This document shows positions 1 to 8,193 of a stretch of 25,896 nt of DNA, piece after piece (the first letter of the stretch is position 1; each line of letters starts with the position of its first letter). Under the pieces are notes generated by a model that made no database searches, was not told where the DNA came from, and worked only from the letters and a program-made list of their open reading frames with translations. Location: positions 1 through 25,896 of the forward strand of contig JAUVAR010000004.1 of the NCBI GenBank assembly GCA_030591625.1, given 5' to 3'. A program made the position numbers and the translations under genes. The stretch comes from Candidatus Zixiibacteriota bacterium. GTDB taxonomy: Bacteria > Zixibacteria > MSB-5A5 > GN15 > FEB-12.

Positions 1-1094
1 AACATCAGATCAAAGCCTTTGCCATGACAGCTAACACAAGATGCTCTTTCCGGTTCACGCGCAGATTGTCCGGCAGCTTTTGGTCCTTCCTGCACATCGT
101 CTGTATGACAGCCTGAGCAAGAAACCTGTGCCATGAACATATTACTTGGATGATCGGTCGTGGCTCGTCCACCTATACCCATGTATAGTTGTTTCTGTTT
201 GTTGTGCTGACGGAGGTGACATGATTCGCATTGTATGTCTAAAGCACTAACCATTTGGAACTGGCCGTGCTGGATGTCTGAGTGGCAACGGAAACAGTCA
301 ACCCCTTCTTCGGTTACATGAATCAAGTGAAGTTGTTCTGCGGACATCTGTTCACGCAAACGTTCTACATGGCAGGAATGGCACTTGCCTTCAGAAACCG
401 AACCATCACCAATGACGATTCTAGTATGACATTGTTTACATTCAACACCCTGCTCTAAGAATGGCTTATGTTCAAAGCTGAATCCAGCATGTTCAACTTT
501 TGTTTCCGGCATCCCATGACAGGCATCACATCCGGTGATAGCTTCCCCTGCTCCGGCATCTTTGAAGTGACAAACAAAACAGGCTTTATCGTTAACCGCC
601 ATATGCGTATAGCCGTCTTCATCGTTGTACTGTACCATCTGGTTATGGCAGGAACTGCATCTTAGTTTTTCACCACGCAGAGGTTTCTCAAGATGCACGG
701 TATGATTGAAGTTTATACCATTTCGATATGTAGTTGTACCTTGCAGCATTCGAGAATCATGACAGTCGCTGCTTAAACAGCTTTCGTCGTGAACATTTGC
801 TTTCGGACGAGGATCATAAGTACCTGTAAAATATTTTGCTGCATTGAGTGTTAAACTTACTACTCCATAGTCATGGCACTGCACACAGTCAACATCGGCG
901 TGGGTAGATGTTTTCCAGTGTCGCACGTAAGGGTCCATATAGTGGCATGAATCGCAGAATGATGATTGGGTTGATTGATACGCAAAGAAACTAATCAACA
1001 AAACGAGCACACTGAAAAAGACAATTAGATATTTATAAATCGTTTTACGATGATGTGCCAGAGCTTTCCATATATCTACTATCAGGGCAGTCAT
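1..1094 (-). CDS. Membrane-anchored dodecahaem cytochrome c (NrfH/NapC-like N terminus), 3' end outside window
   Basis: Read from ATG at 1094, the frame stays open to the left edge (364 codons), so the C terminus is missing. Residues about 22-40 form one hydrophobic helix after a basic stretch, like the NapC/NrfH signal-anchor. The first haem motif, CDSCH, follows shortly after. I count eleven CXXCH motifs plus one CX4CH motif (C-L-S-S-D-C-H, positions 759-779). Other motifs include CVQCH, CSSCH, CFVCH, CDACH, CKQCH, CHSCH, CFRCH, CESCH, CSGCH and CVSCH. The protein should sit in the cytoplasmic membrane with its haems in the periplasm and pass electrons between the quinone pool or cytochrome b and soluble carriers. 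Its start overlaps the stop of the upstream cytochrome b gene as ATGA, so it is the fourth gene of one operon. Function beyond electron transfer is inference; NrfH, NapC and CymA-like roles are all possible. Confidence 0.9.
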   Translation of the reverse strand, partial: MTALIVDIWKALAHHRKTIYKYLIVFFSVLVLLISFFAYQSTQSSFCDSCHYMDPYVRHWKTSTHADVDCVQCHDYGVVSLTLNAAKYFTGTYDPRPKANVHDESCLSSDCHDSRMLQGTTTYRNGINFNHTVHLEKPLRGEKLRCSSCHNQMVQYNDEDGYTHMAVNDKACFVCHFKDAGAGEAITGCDACHGMPETKVEHAGFSFEHKPFLEQGVECKQCHTRIVIGDGSVSEGKCHSCHVERLREQMSAEQLHLIHVTEEGVDCFRCHSDIQHGQFQMVSALDIQCESCHLRQHNKQKQLYMGIGGRATTDHPSNMFMAQVSCSGCHTDDVQEGPKAAGQSAREPERASCVSCHGKGFDLM

Positions 1095-2044
1095 GAGTCG
1101 TCCCCTTTATTGTCGGGTTGGTCGGCTTTGCCGTTTAGCTTTTCACGCTCGGCTTTAAGTATCTCATCGTACTCAAGTCGGTGATGGTGTTTCATTTCAT
1201 CCTCGGTCAGTTTACCATGCCACCATACCCAGCTCATCGGGAAGACTTCCGGATTAAAATGCACGTTATAGAAATGCCACATAACGATAGCAAGGGTTGC
1301 TAATAGTCCTTCATCGGAATGAGCTTCTCTGGCGATATCGAAGCCATATTTCGGAACCATCTCTTTAAACCAAAGGATTAAACCAGAGCCGATCATAATG
1401 ACCATACCCCAGTAAACAGCCCAGTAGTCAAATTTCTCAATGAATGAAAAACGTCCAAACTTAGGGCCACTTGGTTTGCGTCCGATGTAGTAAAGTATAG
1501 TATGGATGAAATCTTTGATATCTGTAAGCGTTGGTATCATGAGGATGAAATCACGCCATCCAACTCTCGTCATGAAAGTATAAAGCAGATGCCATACACC
1601 AACTATGATTAGACCGACAGCTGCGATACGATGAATTAATGTTGAATTTTCCAGCCCGCCACAAACATCTATAATAATAAATTTGGAAATTCCAAAATTA
1701 GCAAATTTGAGTGGTATGCCAGTAAATATCAGGATGAGACAAGAAACCAACATGAGCATATGCTGTGCTCGGAAATTTTTCCCAAAACGAAGGAAGGTTC
1801 GTTCCTTTTGATCTTCAGGAACTTCTATCTTTTCTTTCTTGGCCGAGAAGCGGGTAACTATTTCATTCACCGCCAGGTTTGCCTCGAAATCGAGTCGTTC
1901 CTTTACTTCGGTTCTGATTCTATTGATCGCTTTTGGATCAGTTGCCGGATCAATCAGCTCTTTGGTCGAGTTGATTATCGTATCGGCTAATTGACGAGTT
2001 AATCGTTCTCTATCGTCTAAGTGTTTTGAATTTATTTCATTCAT
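1091..2044 (-). CDS. Membrane cytochrome b subunit, FdnI/HydC-like di-haem type
   Basis: The 317-residue protein has a soluble, charged N-terminal region of about 90 residues. Four hydrophobic helices follow, near residues 96-115, 136-158, 208-226 and 246-264, then a charged His-rich tail. Histidines sit at the helix positions expected for two b haems: H95, H138, H152, H242 and H257 are the candidates. This layout matches the cytochrome b subunits of formate dehydrogenase-N and hydrogenases, which exchange electrons with menaquinone. Between two multihaem cytochrome c genes it most likely links the quinone pool to the periplasmic haem proteins, as in the CbcL-type proteins of Geobacter (family knowledge). 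There is a 4-nt gap from the preceding gene and an ATGA overlap with the next. The roughly 90-residue N-terminal extension is longer than in FdnI, and I do not know its role. Haem ligands are inferred from position only. Confidence 0.85.
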   Translation of the reverse strand: MNEINSKHLDDRERLTRQLADTIINSTKELIDPATDPKAINRIRTEVKERLDFEANLAVNEIVTRFSAKKEKIEVPEDQKERTFLRFGKNFRAQHMLMLVSCLILIFTGIPLKFANFGISKFIIIDVCGGLENSTLIHRIAAVGLIIVGVWHLLYTFMTRVGWRDFILMIPTLTDIKDFIHTILYYIGRKPSGPKFGRFSFIEKFDYWAVYWGMVIMIGSGLILWFKEMVPKYGFDIAREAHSDEGLLATLAIVMWHFYNVHFNPEVFPMSWVWWHGKLTEDEMKHHHRLEYDEILKAEREKLNGKADQPDNKGDDS

Positions 2045-2048
2045 CTAA

Positions 2049-3119
2049 TCAGCGTTTCCTTTTATCTCTGGCTGTCTTGGCGCGGCGGTAAAGATCCATA
2101 AGGATTAGTAAAAGGAGCCCGACCAGCGTGGACACAGTTAGGATGGTAAAGAACTTGGTGATATAATAAAGAATTCCTGATTCCTCTGACATTGGATCAA
2201 TATGAATCTGACCAGATGCAAATCGTAATGTTGCTTCAGGGTGACATTCTGTACGACCACATGTAGCCATTATGTTATCTGGATGAATAGCTGATTTTGG
2301 ATCAGAGGATGGTCTTATATCATGGTAGTCATGACAGGAAGCACAATTTGCAACTGTTTGGTTGCCTATCTCTGTTGCAACGCCATGGAAAGAATGTTCA
2401 ACGGTCGAAACACGATCAGATTTTATTCCATACTTTGATGCAACACCAACCGAGTTATGACATTCAGAACATGTTTTAACTATTGCACTTCCGATAACTT
2501 TTGAGTCGGCATCGGAATGACGGGAGATATTGTGTTCTCCATGACAGGACACACAATCCGGTGAGTCAAGAATACCATCGGCTAAAGCAGTCCCATGAAT
2601 TGACTCTCTGTAAGTTGCATAAACATCTATATGACATTTTCCACAGGTTCGTGGACTGTTCTGTTTGTATACTGTAGATTCTTTCTTACTTGGTGAATAA
2701 ATATCATGGGTGCCGTGGCAATCTGCACAGACAGGAGCTTTTTCATTTCCAGCCAGAACTTCAATACCATGCACCGAATGTTCATACTGATCACCAATTT
2801 CACCACCCGGTGCTCCAAGAGGATTACCTGTATAATGACAGCGACGACAGTTAACTTTGGCCGGCTTCTGGTGTGGGATCTCTACGATATCATCGTGGCA
2901 ATCGGTGCATTCCCTGTCAGCATGGACTGTATTTGCCAAAGCTGAGTCCGGAACAAACAGAGATACCTGACGTCCTGTTTCTTCGGTACGAACCAGATCA
3001 TGCTTTCCATGACAGATTACGCACTTTTCGAGCGCCATTGTAACTGATGCCAGCGATAGAAATGCCATAGTGGCAAATAGAATCAGAAATATATATTTAA
3101 CTTCCCTCATATCGATCAC
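2049..3119 (-). CDS. Exported nonahaem cytochrome c with C-terminal membrane anchor
   Basis: The first 30 residues form a signal peptide (basic, then a hydrophobic core, then Ala before E-K-C). Eight CXXCH motifs follow (CVICH, CTDCH, CRRCH, CADCH, CGKCH, CVSCH, CSECH, CASCH), plus one CX4CH motif (C-G-R-T-E-C-H, positions 2241-2261). A hydrophobic helix near residues 318-343 followed by a basic tail anchors the C terminus. Between motifs the protein repeats blocks of the form S-x-H-G-x-A-x2-x-G-I-L-x-S-P-x-C-x2-C-H-G-E-H, shared with the neighbouring 11-haem protein, so the two are paralogues. The GTG at 3119 overlaps the upstream stop as GTGA; an ATG at 3110 is an equally plausible start and would shorten the protein by three residues. 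Probable role: periplasmic electron transfer with the cytochrome b encoded next. The partner reductase is unknown. Confidence 0.88.
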   Translation of the reverse strand: MIDMREVKYIFLILFATMAFLSLASVTMALEKCVICHGKHDLVRTEETGRQVSLFVPDSALANTVHADRECTDCHDDIVEIPHQKPAKVNCRRCHYTGNPLGAPGGEIGDQYEHSVHGIEVLAGNEKAPVCADCHGTHDIYSPSKKESTVYKQNSPRTCGKCHIDVYATYRESIHGTALADGILDSPDCVSCHGEHNISRHSDADSKVIGSAIVKTCSECHNSVGVASKYGIKSDRVSTVEHSFHGVATEIGNQTVANCASCHDYHDIRPSSDPKSAIHPDNIMATCGRTECHPEATLRFASGQIHIDPMSEESGILYYITKFFTILTVSTLVGLLLLILMDLYRRAKTARDKRKR

Positions 3120-4318
3120 TTCGCTTTCGGTGAACGTTTCCTATACTCAAGAAATCGGTACAGGACAAAAAGGATTAACAATATCGGAATAAACAAGTAA
3201 TAAAATATGCGAACATTGTATGAACCACCTGATCCCTCGCTTCCAGGGCTGGTATGCACTGTCCCACGAGCAAAATCGGCTGGAAGGTCGTGATGGCACT
3301 CGCCGCAGGTTTTTTCAATGTTGGCAGCATTAATGGTCGATCTTGGGTCAGACTGGCTAAAAATATCATGAACTCCATGACAACTGGCGCAATTGGCAAC
3401 CCGAGTATCCTCAAGTTCAACACCTATTCCATGAAATGATTCTTCAAATGTTTCAAGACGGTCAGATTTTAGGCCGAACTTTGCAATCAATGATTCAGAT
3501 TCATGGCAATCTGAGCATGTTTTCGAAATATTGATTGAATAAACATGTGACTCTGGATCGAGCTTTGAGAGAATATCGTGCTCGCCATGACAATCAGTAC
3601 AGGTTGGAGATTCTAAAATTCCAAGACCAAGTGCCTTGCCATGTACAGATTCATTGTAAGCAGTAGCAGTACTTCCGTGACATTTTCCGCAAGTTGTTGA
3701 AATTTCTTTCTTGAAAACGGGCGAAGAAGGATCATCCGACGGCAGAGTTGAATGAGAACCATGACAATCGATACAGGCAGGAGCGGTTGAAATACCACCC
3801 TCAAGCAAAGCTCTACCATGAGTAGAGTGCTCATAGGCACGAATCATTTCAGGTGATGGGACATCTTCATGGCGCTCCATCACTCCTACATTTGTGTGGC
3901 ACTGGGTACAAATACCAACTGAACTGCGATGCGATGTACGCGCCCCCGGTGAACCTGCTGATTCAATATTGTGCCCACCATGACAGGTTGCACAGACCGG
4001 CATATCATCCGTGGCGGTAGTGTCGGCCAAGGAGTGAGGTGATTTGCCAAACGATTCAGCTTCTGAATCATGACAATCAACACAGTTGACATCACGATTA
4101 CCCTTATGAGTCATACCGGCTTTGATAGAATGGCAGTCAGTACAATCGAGACCATCATGAACCGAAGCTTCGATCTGAGCGGGATCAACAACCATCGCTT
4201 TACCCTTACCCATCTTGGCATCAGCAACATGACAATCAAGACAGTCGATTGCTCGAGCTGTCGGGGATAGCACTATCCCGACAAAAAGCAGGACAAAAAC
4301 AATTTTTATTATCTTCAT
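3116..4318 (-). CDS. Exported undecahaem cytochrome c with C-terminal membrane anchor; first gene of cytochrome operon
   Basis: I chose the ATG at 4318 because it gives a clean signal peptide (M-K-I-I-K-I then a hydrophobic core and A-R-A). It also has GGAA about 6 nt upstream. The open frame continues to a TTG at 4363 that would add 15 unlikely residues. The mature part carries eleven CXXCH motifs: CLDCH, CTDCH, CVDCH, CATCH, CTQCH, CIDCH, CGKCH, CTDCH, CSDCH, CASCH and CGECH. The C terminus has a transmembrane helix and a basic tail. The domain resembles doubled cytochrome c7/c3-type and NapC-like haem modules, and shares several blocks with the gene that follows, suggesting tandem duplication. 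It opens a four-gene operon transcribed leftwards. Function: periplasmic electron carrier or conduit (inference from haem content and the adjacent quinone-type cytochrome b). Confidence 0.88.
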   Translation of the reverse strand: MKIIKIVFVLLFVGIVLSPTARAIDCLDCHVADAKMGKGKAMVVDPAQIEASVHDGLDCTDCHSIKAGMTHKGNRDVNCVDCHDSEAESFGKSPHSLADTTATDDMPVCATCHGGHNIESAGSPGARTSHRSSVGICTQCHTNVGVMERHEDVPSPEMIRAYEHSTHGRALLEGGISTAPACIDCHGSHSTLPSDDPSSPVFKKEISTTCGKCHGSTATAYNESVHGKALGLGILESPTCTDCHGEHDILSKLDPESHVYSINISKTCSDCHESESLIAKFGLKSDRLETFEESFHGIGVELEDTRVANCASCHGVHDIFSQSDPRSTINAANIEKTCGECHHDLPADFARGTVHTSPGSEGSGGSYNVRIFYYLFIPILLILFVLYRFLEYRKRSPKAK

Positions 4319-4705
4319 TTTTTGTTCCAAGTTAGAGATATTTTTCACAAACTCACTCAACAAATATCGTTATTTTCCTGATTTATGCAACACTTTTTTT
4401 TATAACCTAACCTGTTATCTTAAAGGTAGTTACAATCATTCTTAACAAACCATCATGGACCGTTTTAGGCTCTGTATTGAATTTTTATGTATATATAATC
4501 TCGTTAGCGGTTGATAACCAATTATAATCCATACTTCTTAGACATAGTATATCTCTATTTGCTTTTTCATATTACACAGAGGCATTTGTAATTGCCAGTT
4601 TTAATTGACTTATTAGCTATTTTAGGGTGATTTTCCACATACTAACGAAAATAGATCTCAATAAATAGAACACTAATTCAGTTCGGTTTTTCAGGAGAGA
4701 GGAAA
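4319..4705. other. Divergent intergenic region between cytochrome operon and putP
   Basis: This 387-bp AT-rich interval separates two divergently transcribed units, so it must hold both promoters. On the plus strand there is a perfect TATAAT at 4494-4499 but no good -35 at standard spacing, and a TTGACT at 4605-4610 with no convincing -10. No hairpin terminator, tRNA or small reading frame with a ribosome site was seen. I cannot assign either promoter with confidence. Confidence 0.4.
4693..4697 (+). promoter_or_regulatory. Shine-Dalgarno AGGAG that fixes a TTG start for putP
   Basis: AGGAG lies 8 nt before a TTG at 4706, and no ATG or GTG in frame is closer to a comparable site. The spacing and strength decide the unusual start codon. 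Without it, the N-terminal first helix of the symporter would be lost. Confidence 0.65.
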
Positions 4706-6133
4706 TTGGAAACTAACTTAATACTATCTATATCATTTATCGCCTACACCGGTGCAATTGTAGCAATCGGTCTCTATTCGGCCAAGTGGAGACAGAAAAC
4801 CACTGATGATTTTGTTCTGGCAAACCGTGAACTCGGTCCCTGGGTGTCGGCTCTTTCGGCATCGGCATCTGCTGAGTCGGGTTGGGTCATGCTGGGATTA
4901 GTAGGAACTGCCTTTACCGATGGCATGTCTGCCTTTTGGATAGTTCCCGGTATAGGAGCTGGCTACTTATTCAACTGGTTTGTAATAGCCGAACGTCTCA
5001 GGAAATCTACGGCCGGCTCGGGAGCTTCAACACTGCCACAATATATAGCGTATCGATTTGGAGCGAACTCAAAAGCACTGCGAATTATTCCTGTAATTAT
5101 AATTACGGCCGCAATGCTTGGCTATGTTGCCGCTCAAATGAACGCCGCCGGTAAAGCGTTTGAGGCAGTTTTCCACATGCCTTATTATATTGGCGTACTT
5201 ATTGGCGCAGCGATCATTCTGGCCTATACAATTACTGGAGGGTTCAGAGCTATCTGTTGGACCGATGTGGTACAGGCAACTTTCATGATGGCTGCTCTTA
5301 TTGGAATGCCGATTCTGCTTTGGGTTAAGATGGGTGGTTTTGGGGCGGTGAGTGCTGCGCTGGAGCCAATTGACCCATCGTTGTTATCGATAACCGGAGG
5401 GAAAGCAGGATATGCTCTCCTGGGTTATGTTATAGGAATGTTCGGCATTGGGTTCGGCTATCCGGGTCAGCCTCATATACTCTCTCGATTTATGGCGGCC
5501 AAAGATGAAAAGACTATCAGCAAGGGTGGTTGGATCGCCTTTGGCTGGTTCCTTCTTGTATATGTTGGTGCGATAGTTTTTGGAATAATGGCCCGAGCTT
5601 ACTTTGGAACACTCGCTGATCCGGAACAGGCCTTGGCTGTTGCGGTCGGTGAGTTCCTTCCGCCGATACTTGGTGGGTTTGTGATAGCAGCAATTGTGTC
5701 GGCGATCTGCTCGACGGCCGATTCGCAGTTGATTGTAATGTCATCTACTATTTCGCGTGATGTATTTGGATGGGGCAAAGGAAACGGTCCTGATGCAGCT
5801 GCCAAGTATCAAAAGATCGACCGACTTGCTCTTATAATTCTGGCCGTTATATCAGTTCTGTTTGCGCTGAGTGAGAACCGAGTCATCTTCACAATGGTGC
5901 TCTATGCCTGGGGAGTTCTGGGGGCAGCGTTTGGTCCGGTGGTAATTCTTGGACTGATGTGGGAGAAGACAAACAAACATGGGGCTATTGCCGGAATGGT
6001 GACCGGTGCGCTGGTTGCGGTGATCTGGAAAGAGGTGCCGTTCCTCAAAGCGGCTGTCTATGAACTTGTCCCGGCGTTTATTTTAGCTTTCTTAGTGACA
6101 TATATAGTTTCGTTGATGACTCAGAAGAAATGA
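4706..6133 (+). CDS. putP: Sodium/solute symporter, PutP-like (SSS family), probable proline uptake
   Basis: The 475-residue, very hydrophobic protein has the pattern of the sodium:solute symporter family (TC 2.A.21). PutP-type marks are an S-A-S-A-E-S-G-W stretch near residue 53 in the region of the Na+/proline site, T-G-G-F-R-A near 177, and G-Y-P-G-Q-P-H-I-L followed by R-F-M-A at 251-264, which is characteristic of proline permeases. A conserved S-T-A-D-S-Q segment follows in the later helices. E. coli PutP is about 500 residues, so this is complete. It starts at TTG behind a strong AGGAG and ends just before a palindromic terminator. It is the only gene on this strand here. Substrate could be another amino or organic acid. 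The neighbouring peptidase and peptide-carrier genes fit amino acid use. Confidence 0.88.
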   Translation: METNLILSISFIAYTGAIVAIGLYSAKWRQKTTDDFVLANRELGPWVSALSASASAESGWVMLGLVGTAFTDGMSAFWIVPGIGAGYLFNWFVIAERLRKSTAGSGASTLPQYIAYRFGANSKALRIIPVIIITAAMLGYVAAQMNAAGKAFEAVFHMPYYIGVLIGAAIILAYTITGGFRAICWTDVVQATFMMAALIGMPILLWVKMGGFGAVSAALEPIDPSLLSITGGKAGYALLGYVIGMFGIGFGYPGQPHILSRFMAAKDEKTISKGGWIAFGWFLLVYVGAIVFGIMARAYFGTLADPEQALAVAVGEFLPPILGGFVIAAIVSAICSTADSQLIVMSSTISRDVFGWGKGNGPDAAAKYQKIDRLALIILAVISVLFALSENRVIFTMVLYAWGVLGAAFGPVVILGLMWEKTNKHGAIAGMVTGALVAVIWKEVPFLKAAVYELVPAFILAFLVTYIVSLMTQKK

Positions 6134-6154
6134 TCGTTCGTTTGATATTATTAA

Positions 6155-6180
6155 AAAGGCCGGTAAATTTACCGGCCTTT
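6155..6180. terminator. Bidirectional rho-independent terminator between putP and the ABC operon
   Basis: A perfect 26-bp palindrome forms a GC-rich stem (AAAGGCCGGTAAA and its complement). On the plus strand it runs into TTTGTTTTG, and on the minus strand its 3' side reads CCTTTTTAATAA. It lies 21 nt after the putP stop and 30 nt after the convergent ATPase stop, so it can serve both transcripts. Confidence 0.9.
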
Positions 6181-6209
6181 GTTTTGTCTATAGAAGATCG
6201 ATTCAGAAT

Positions 6210-6911
6210 TTAACCAACACGACGTCCTGAGAGATCGCCGTTCGATTCGATCAAGCCATCTTTCATTGTCACTAATCGCTCGGTATGTTCGGCAATACTC
6301 ATATCGTGAGTAATAATCAGAATCGTTTTGCCGGCTTTATGCAGTTCGTCGAACATAGATACGATTGCTGCACCCGATTTGGAATCCAAGTTCCCTGTTG
6401 GTTCATCGGCAAGAATTATTTCTGGTTCGTTAGCTAATGAACGTGCGATAGCCACTCGTTGCATTTCACCGCCGGACATTTCGGTCGGTTTGTTATTCAT
6501 TTTATCGGCTAATCCGACTCGTGCTAATAATTCTGTTACTCTTTTGCGTCGTTCTTTGGAGTTTACATGAGCGAAGAGAAGTGGCACTTCGACATTCTCG
6601 GCAGCGGTTGCGTACGGGAGCAAATTAAAAGCCTGAAAGACGAATCCGATTCGCTTATTGCGAATGTCGGCCAATTGGTTTGAACTGAGTGTGTTGACAA
6701 GTTCACCATCAAGACGGTATTCACCCGATGTAGCGAGATCAAGACATCCGAGGATATTCATCAGCGTTGATTTGCCTGATCCGGATGGTCCCACTACGGC
6801 GAGATAGTCACCTTTGTTGACGACCAGATTGATTCCTTTGAGTGCTTCAAAATGCATCTCTCCGGTTTGGTACGCTTTCTTAACCTGTTTGAGTCTAATT
6901 ATCTCCTGCAT
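6210..6911 (-). CDS. ABC transporter ATP-binding protein, MacB/LolD/YknY type
   Basis: With the ATG at 6911 the protein has 233 residues, standard for this family. An AGGA lies about 10 nt upstream; in-frame starts at 6917 (ATG) and 6941 (GTG, overlapping the permease stop as GTGA) also exist. Walker A is G-P-S-G-S-G-K-S-T near residues 41-49, the Q-loop is V-F-Q-A-F-N, the ABC signature is S-G-G-E-M-Q-R near 146-152, and Walker B is I-I-L-A-D-E-P-T-G-N-L-D from 165. The I-G-F-V-F-Q-x-F-N-L-L motif and L-A-D-E-P-T-G-N-L-D-S are typical of the LolD/MacB group. It energises the two FtsX-type permeases encoded just upstream and is the last gene of the operon, before a strong terminator. Confidence 0.92.
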   Translation of the reverse strand: MQEIIRLKQVKKAYQTGEMHFEALKGINLVVNKGDYLAVVGPSGSGKSTLMNILGCLDLATSGEYRLDGELVNTLSSNQLADIRNKRIGFVFQAFNLLPYATAAENVEVPLLFAHVNSKERRKRVTELLARVGLADKMNNKPTEMSGGEMQRVAIARSLANEPEIILADEPTGNLDSKSGAAIVSMFDELHKAGKTILIITHDMSIAEHTERLVTMKDGLIESNGDLSGRRVG

Positions 6912-6937
6912 AATCATTATATCCTGTTTAACAAATC

Positions 6938-8185
6938 TCACTCATACCGGAGTGACTCGGCCGGTTTCACCGAAGCTGCTTTGAGGGCGGGGAAAAACCC
7001 TGCCAGCAAACCCATGATTCCGAGAATTGAAATTACAACCAGACCGATTTCCAACGAGATCGTTGGTCGTCCCATAAAATCAAGAACGTCCGATTCAATT
7101 GGAACGCGCTTAAAGCCTTCGATAAGAATATAGCTAACAGACATTCCAAAGAATCCACCCCCAAAGGTAATAAACATCGCCTCGAGTAAAAACTGCGCTA
7201 ACACATAACTCCTGCGTGCCCCGACGGCCATTTTGATCCCGATCTCGCGAGTTCGTTCTTTGATCGATACATACATAATGTTGGCAACACCGACCCCGGA
7301 AATAAGTAGTGTGAGCGCACCAATAATCCCCAGAAAGACTTTAATCCCTAAAAGGATATTATTGAACTCTCTCATACCTGCGACAGTGTCCCAAATTCCA
7401 AGAGCATTGTCGTCGGTTGGATCAAATTTATATTTTGCACCCATAGCTTCGAAGATTTGTTTTTCGATCTCTTTCATATCATTCGGATCATGCGGTTGAT
7501 AAACAATATTATCAAGATAGGGATCTCCGAAAATTACTTCGAACGTTGTATTGGGAATCGCACCCAGGTTGGCATCATCGCCACTGTACGAGTTCATCTG
7601 CATTTTTTCTGCCATCACGCCTATGACTGTGAATGGCATTTCGTTTATTGAGACCATTTCACCGATTGGGTCCTGGTCGCCAAAGAGGCGTTCTTTTAAT
7701 TCGAAACCTAAAAAGAAGACACGACGTTTTTGAGCGATATCGGCAGCATTGATCATCCGCCCACCCATTTGTGGGATATGATTACGCATCTCTTCAAAGT
7801 TCGGTGTTATGCCCGTTATATGTTCAGACATGATTTTATCTTTGTACTGAACTTTCGCACCCCAACGATGAAATTCACCGCCGATATTTTTGATGAGCGG
7901 GATGCGAGACTTGAGATATGCAGGGTCACTCATATAGAGGTGAGTCCGACGTCCCTTCCCCATTCCTTTGAATACTTTTGTTGTGCGACCAGGCCAAAGA
8001 ATTCCGATTTCACCACCCATCCCCTGACGGTTGATTGATAGTTGCTGATGCAACCCCTCGCCAAATCCTAAGAGGAGCATGATCGAAACTGTTCCCCAGG
8101 CAAGAGCAACAAGAGTTAGAGTGATTCGTTTCTTTTGTTTGCGGAAATCACGCATGAAAACATTTAATACAGTACCAATATGCAT
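6938..8185 (-). CDS. ABC transporter permease, FtsX/MacB type (copy 1)
   Basis: This 415-residue protein has one N-terminal helix (residues about 20-42), then a large extracytoplasmic MacB_PCD-type domain to about 280. Three C-terminal helices near 283-310, 335-360 and 380-405 form the FtsX domain. The family signature E-R-T-R-E-I-G-I-K-M-A-V-G-A-R follows the second helix. The ATG at 8185 has GAGG 6 nt upstream, overlapping the TGA of the preceding permease gene (8-nt gap). The permease and ATPase are separate here, unlike E. coli MacB, where they are fused. Role: mechanotransmission-type efflux or lipoprotein/antibiotic/peptide export with the adaptor encoded at 9450-10547. Substrate unknown. 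Confidence 0.88.
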   Translation of the reverse strand: MHIGTVLNVFMRDFRKQKKRITLTLVALAWGTVSIMLLLGFGEGLHQQLSINRQGMGGEIGILWPGRTTKVFKGMGKGRRTHLYMSDPAYLKSRIPLIKNIGGEFHRWGAKVQYKDKIMSEHITGITPNFEEMRNHIPQMGGRMINAADIAQKRRVFFLGFELKERLFGDQDPIGEMVSINEMPFTVIGVMAEKMQMNSYSGDDANLGAIPNTTFEVIFGDPYLDNIVYQPHDPNDMKEIEKQIFEAMGAKYKFDPTDDNALGIWDTVAGMREFNNILLGIKVFLGIIGALTLLISGVGVANIMYVSIKERTREIGIKMAVGARRSYVLAQFLLEAMFITFGGGFFGMSVSYILIEGFKRVPIESDVLDFMGRPTISLEIGLVVISILGIMGLLAGFFPALKAASVKPAESLRYE

Positions 8186-8193
8186 CTATCGCC

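Noticed and set aside
468..665. Small plus-strand open frame opposite the cytochrome
   Set aside because: It is a shadow of the 12-haem cytochrome frame, which carries regular CXXCH motifs; the same applies to other plus-strand frames under the minus-strand genes.
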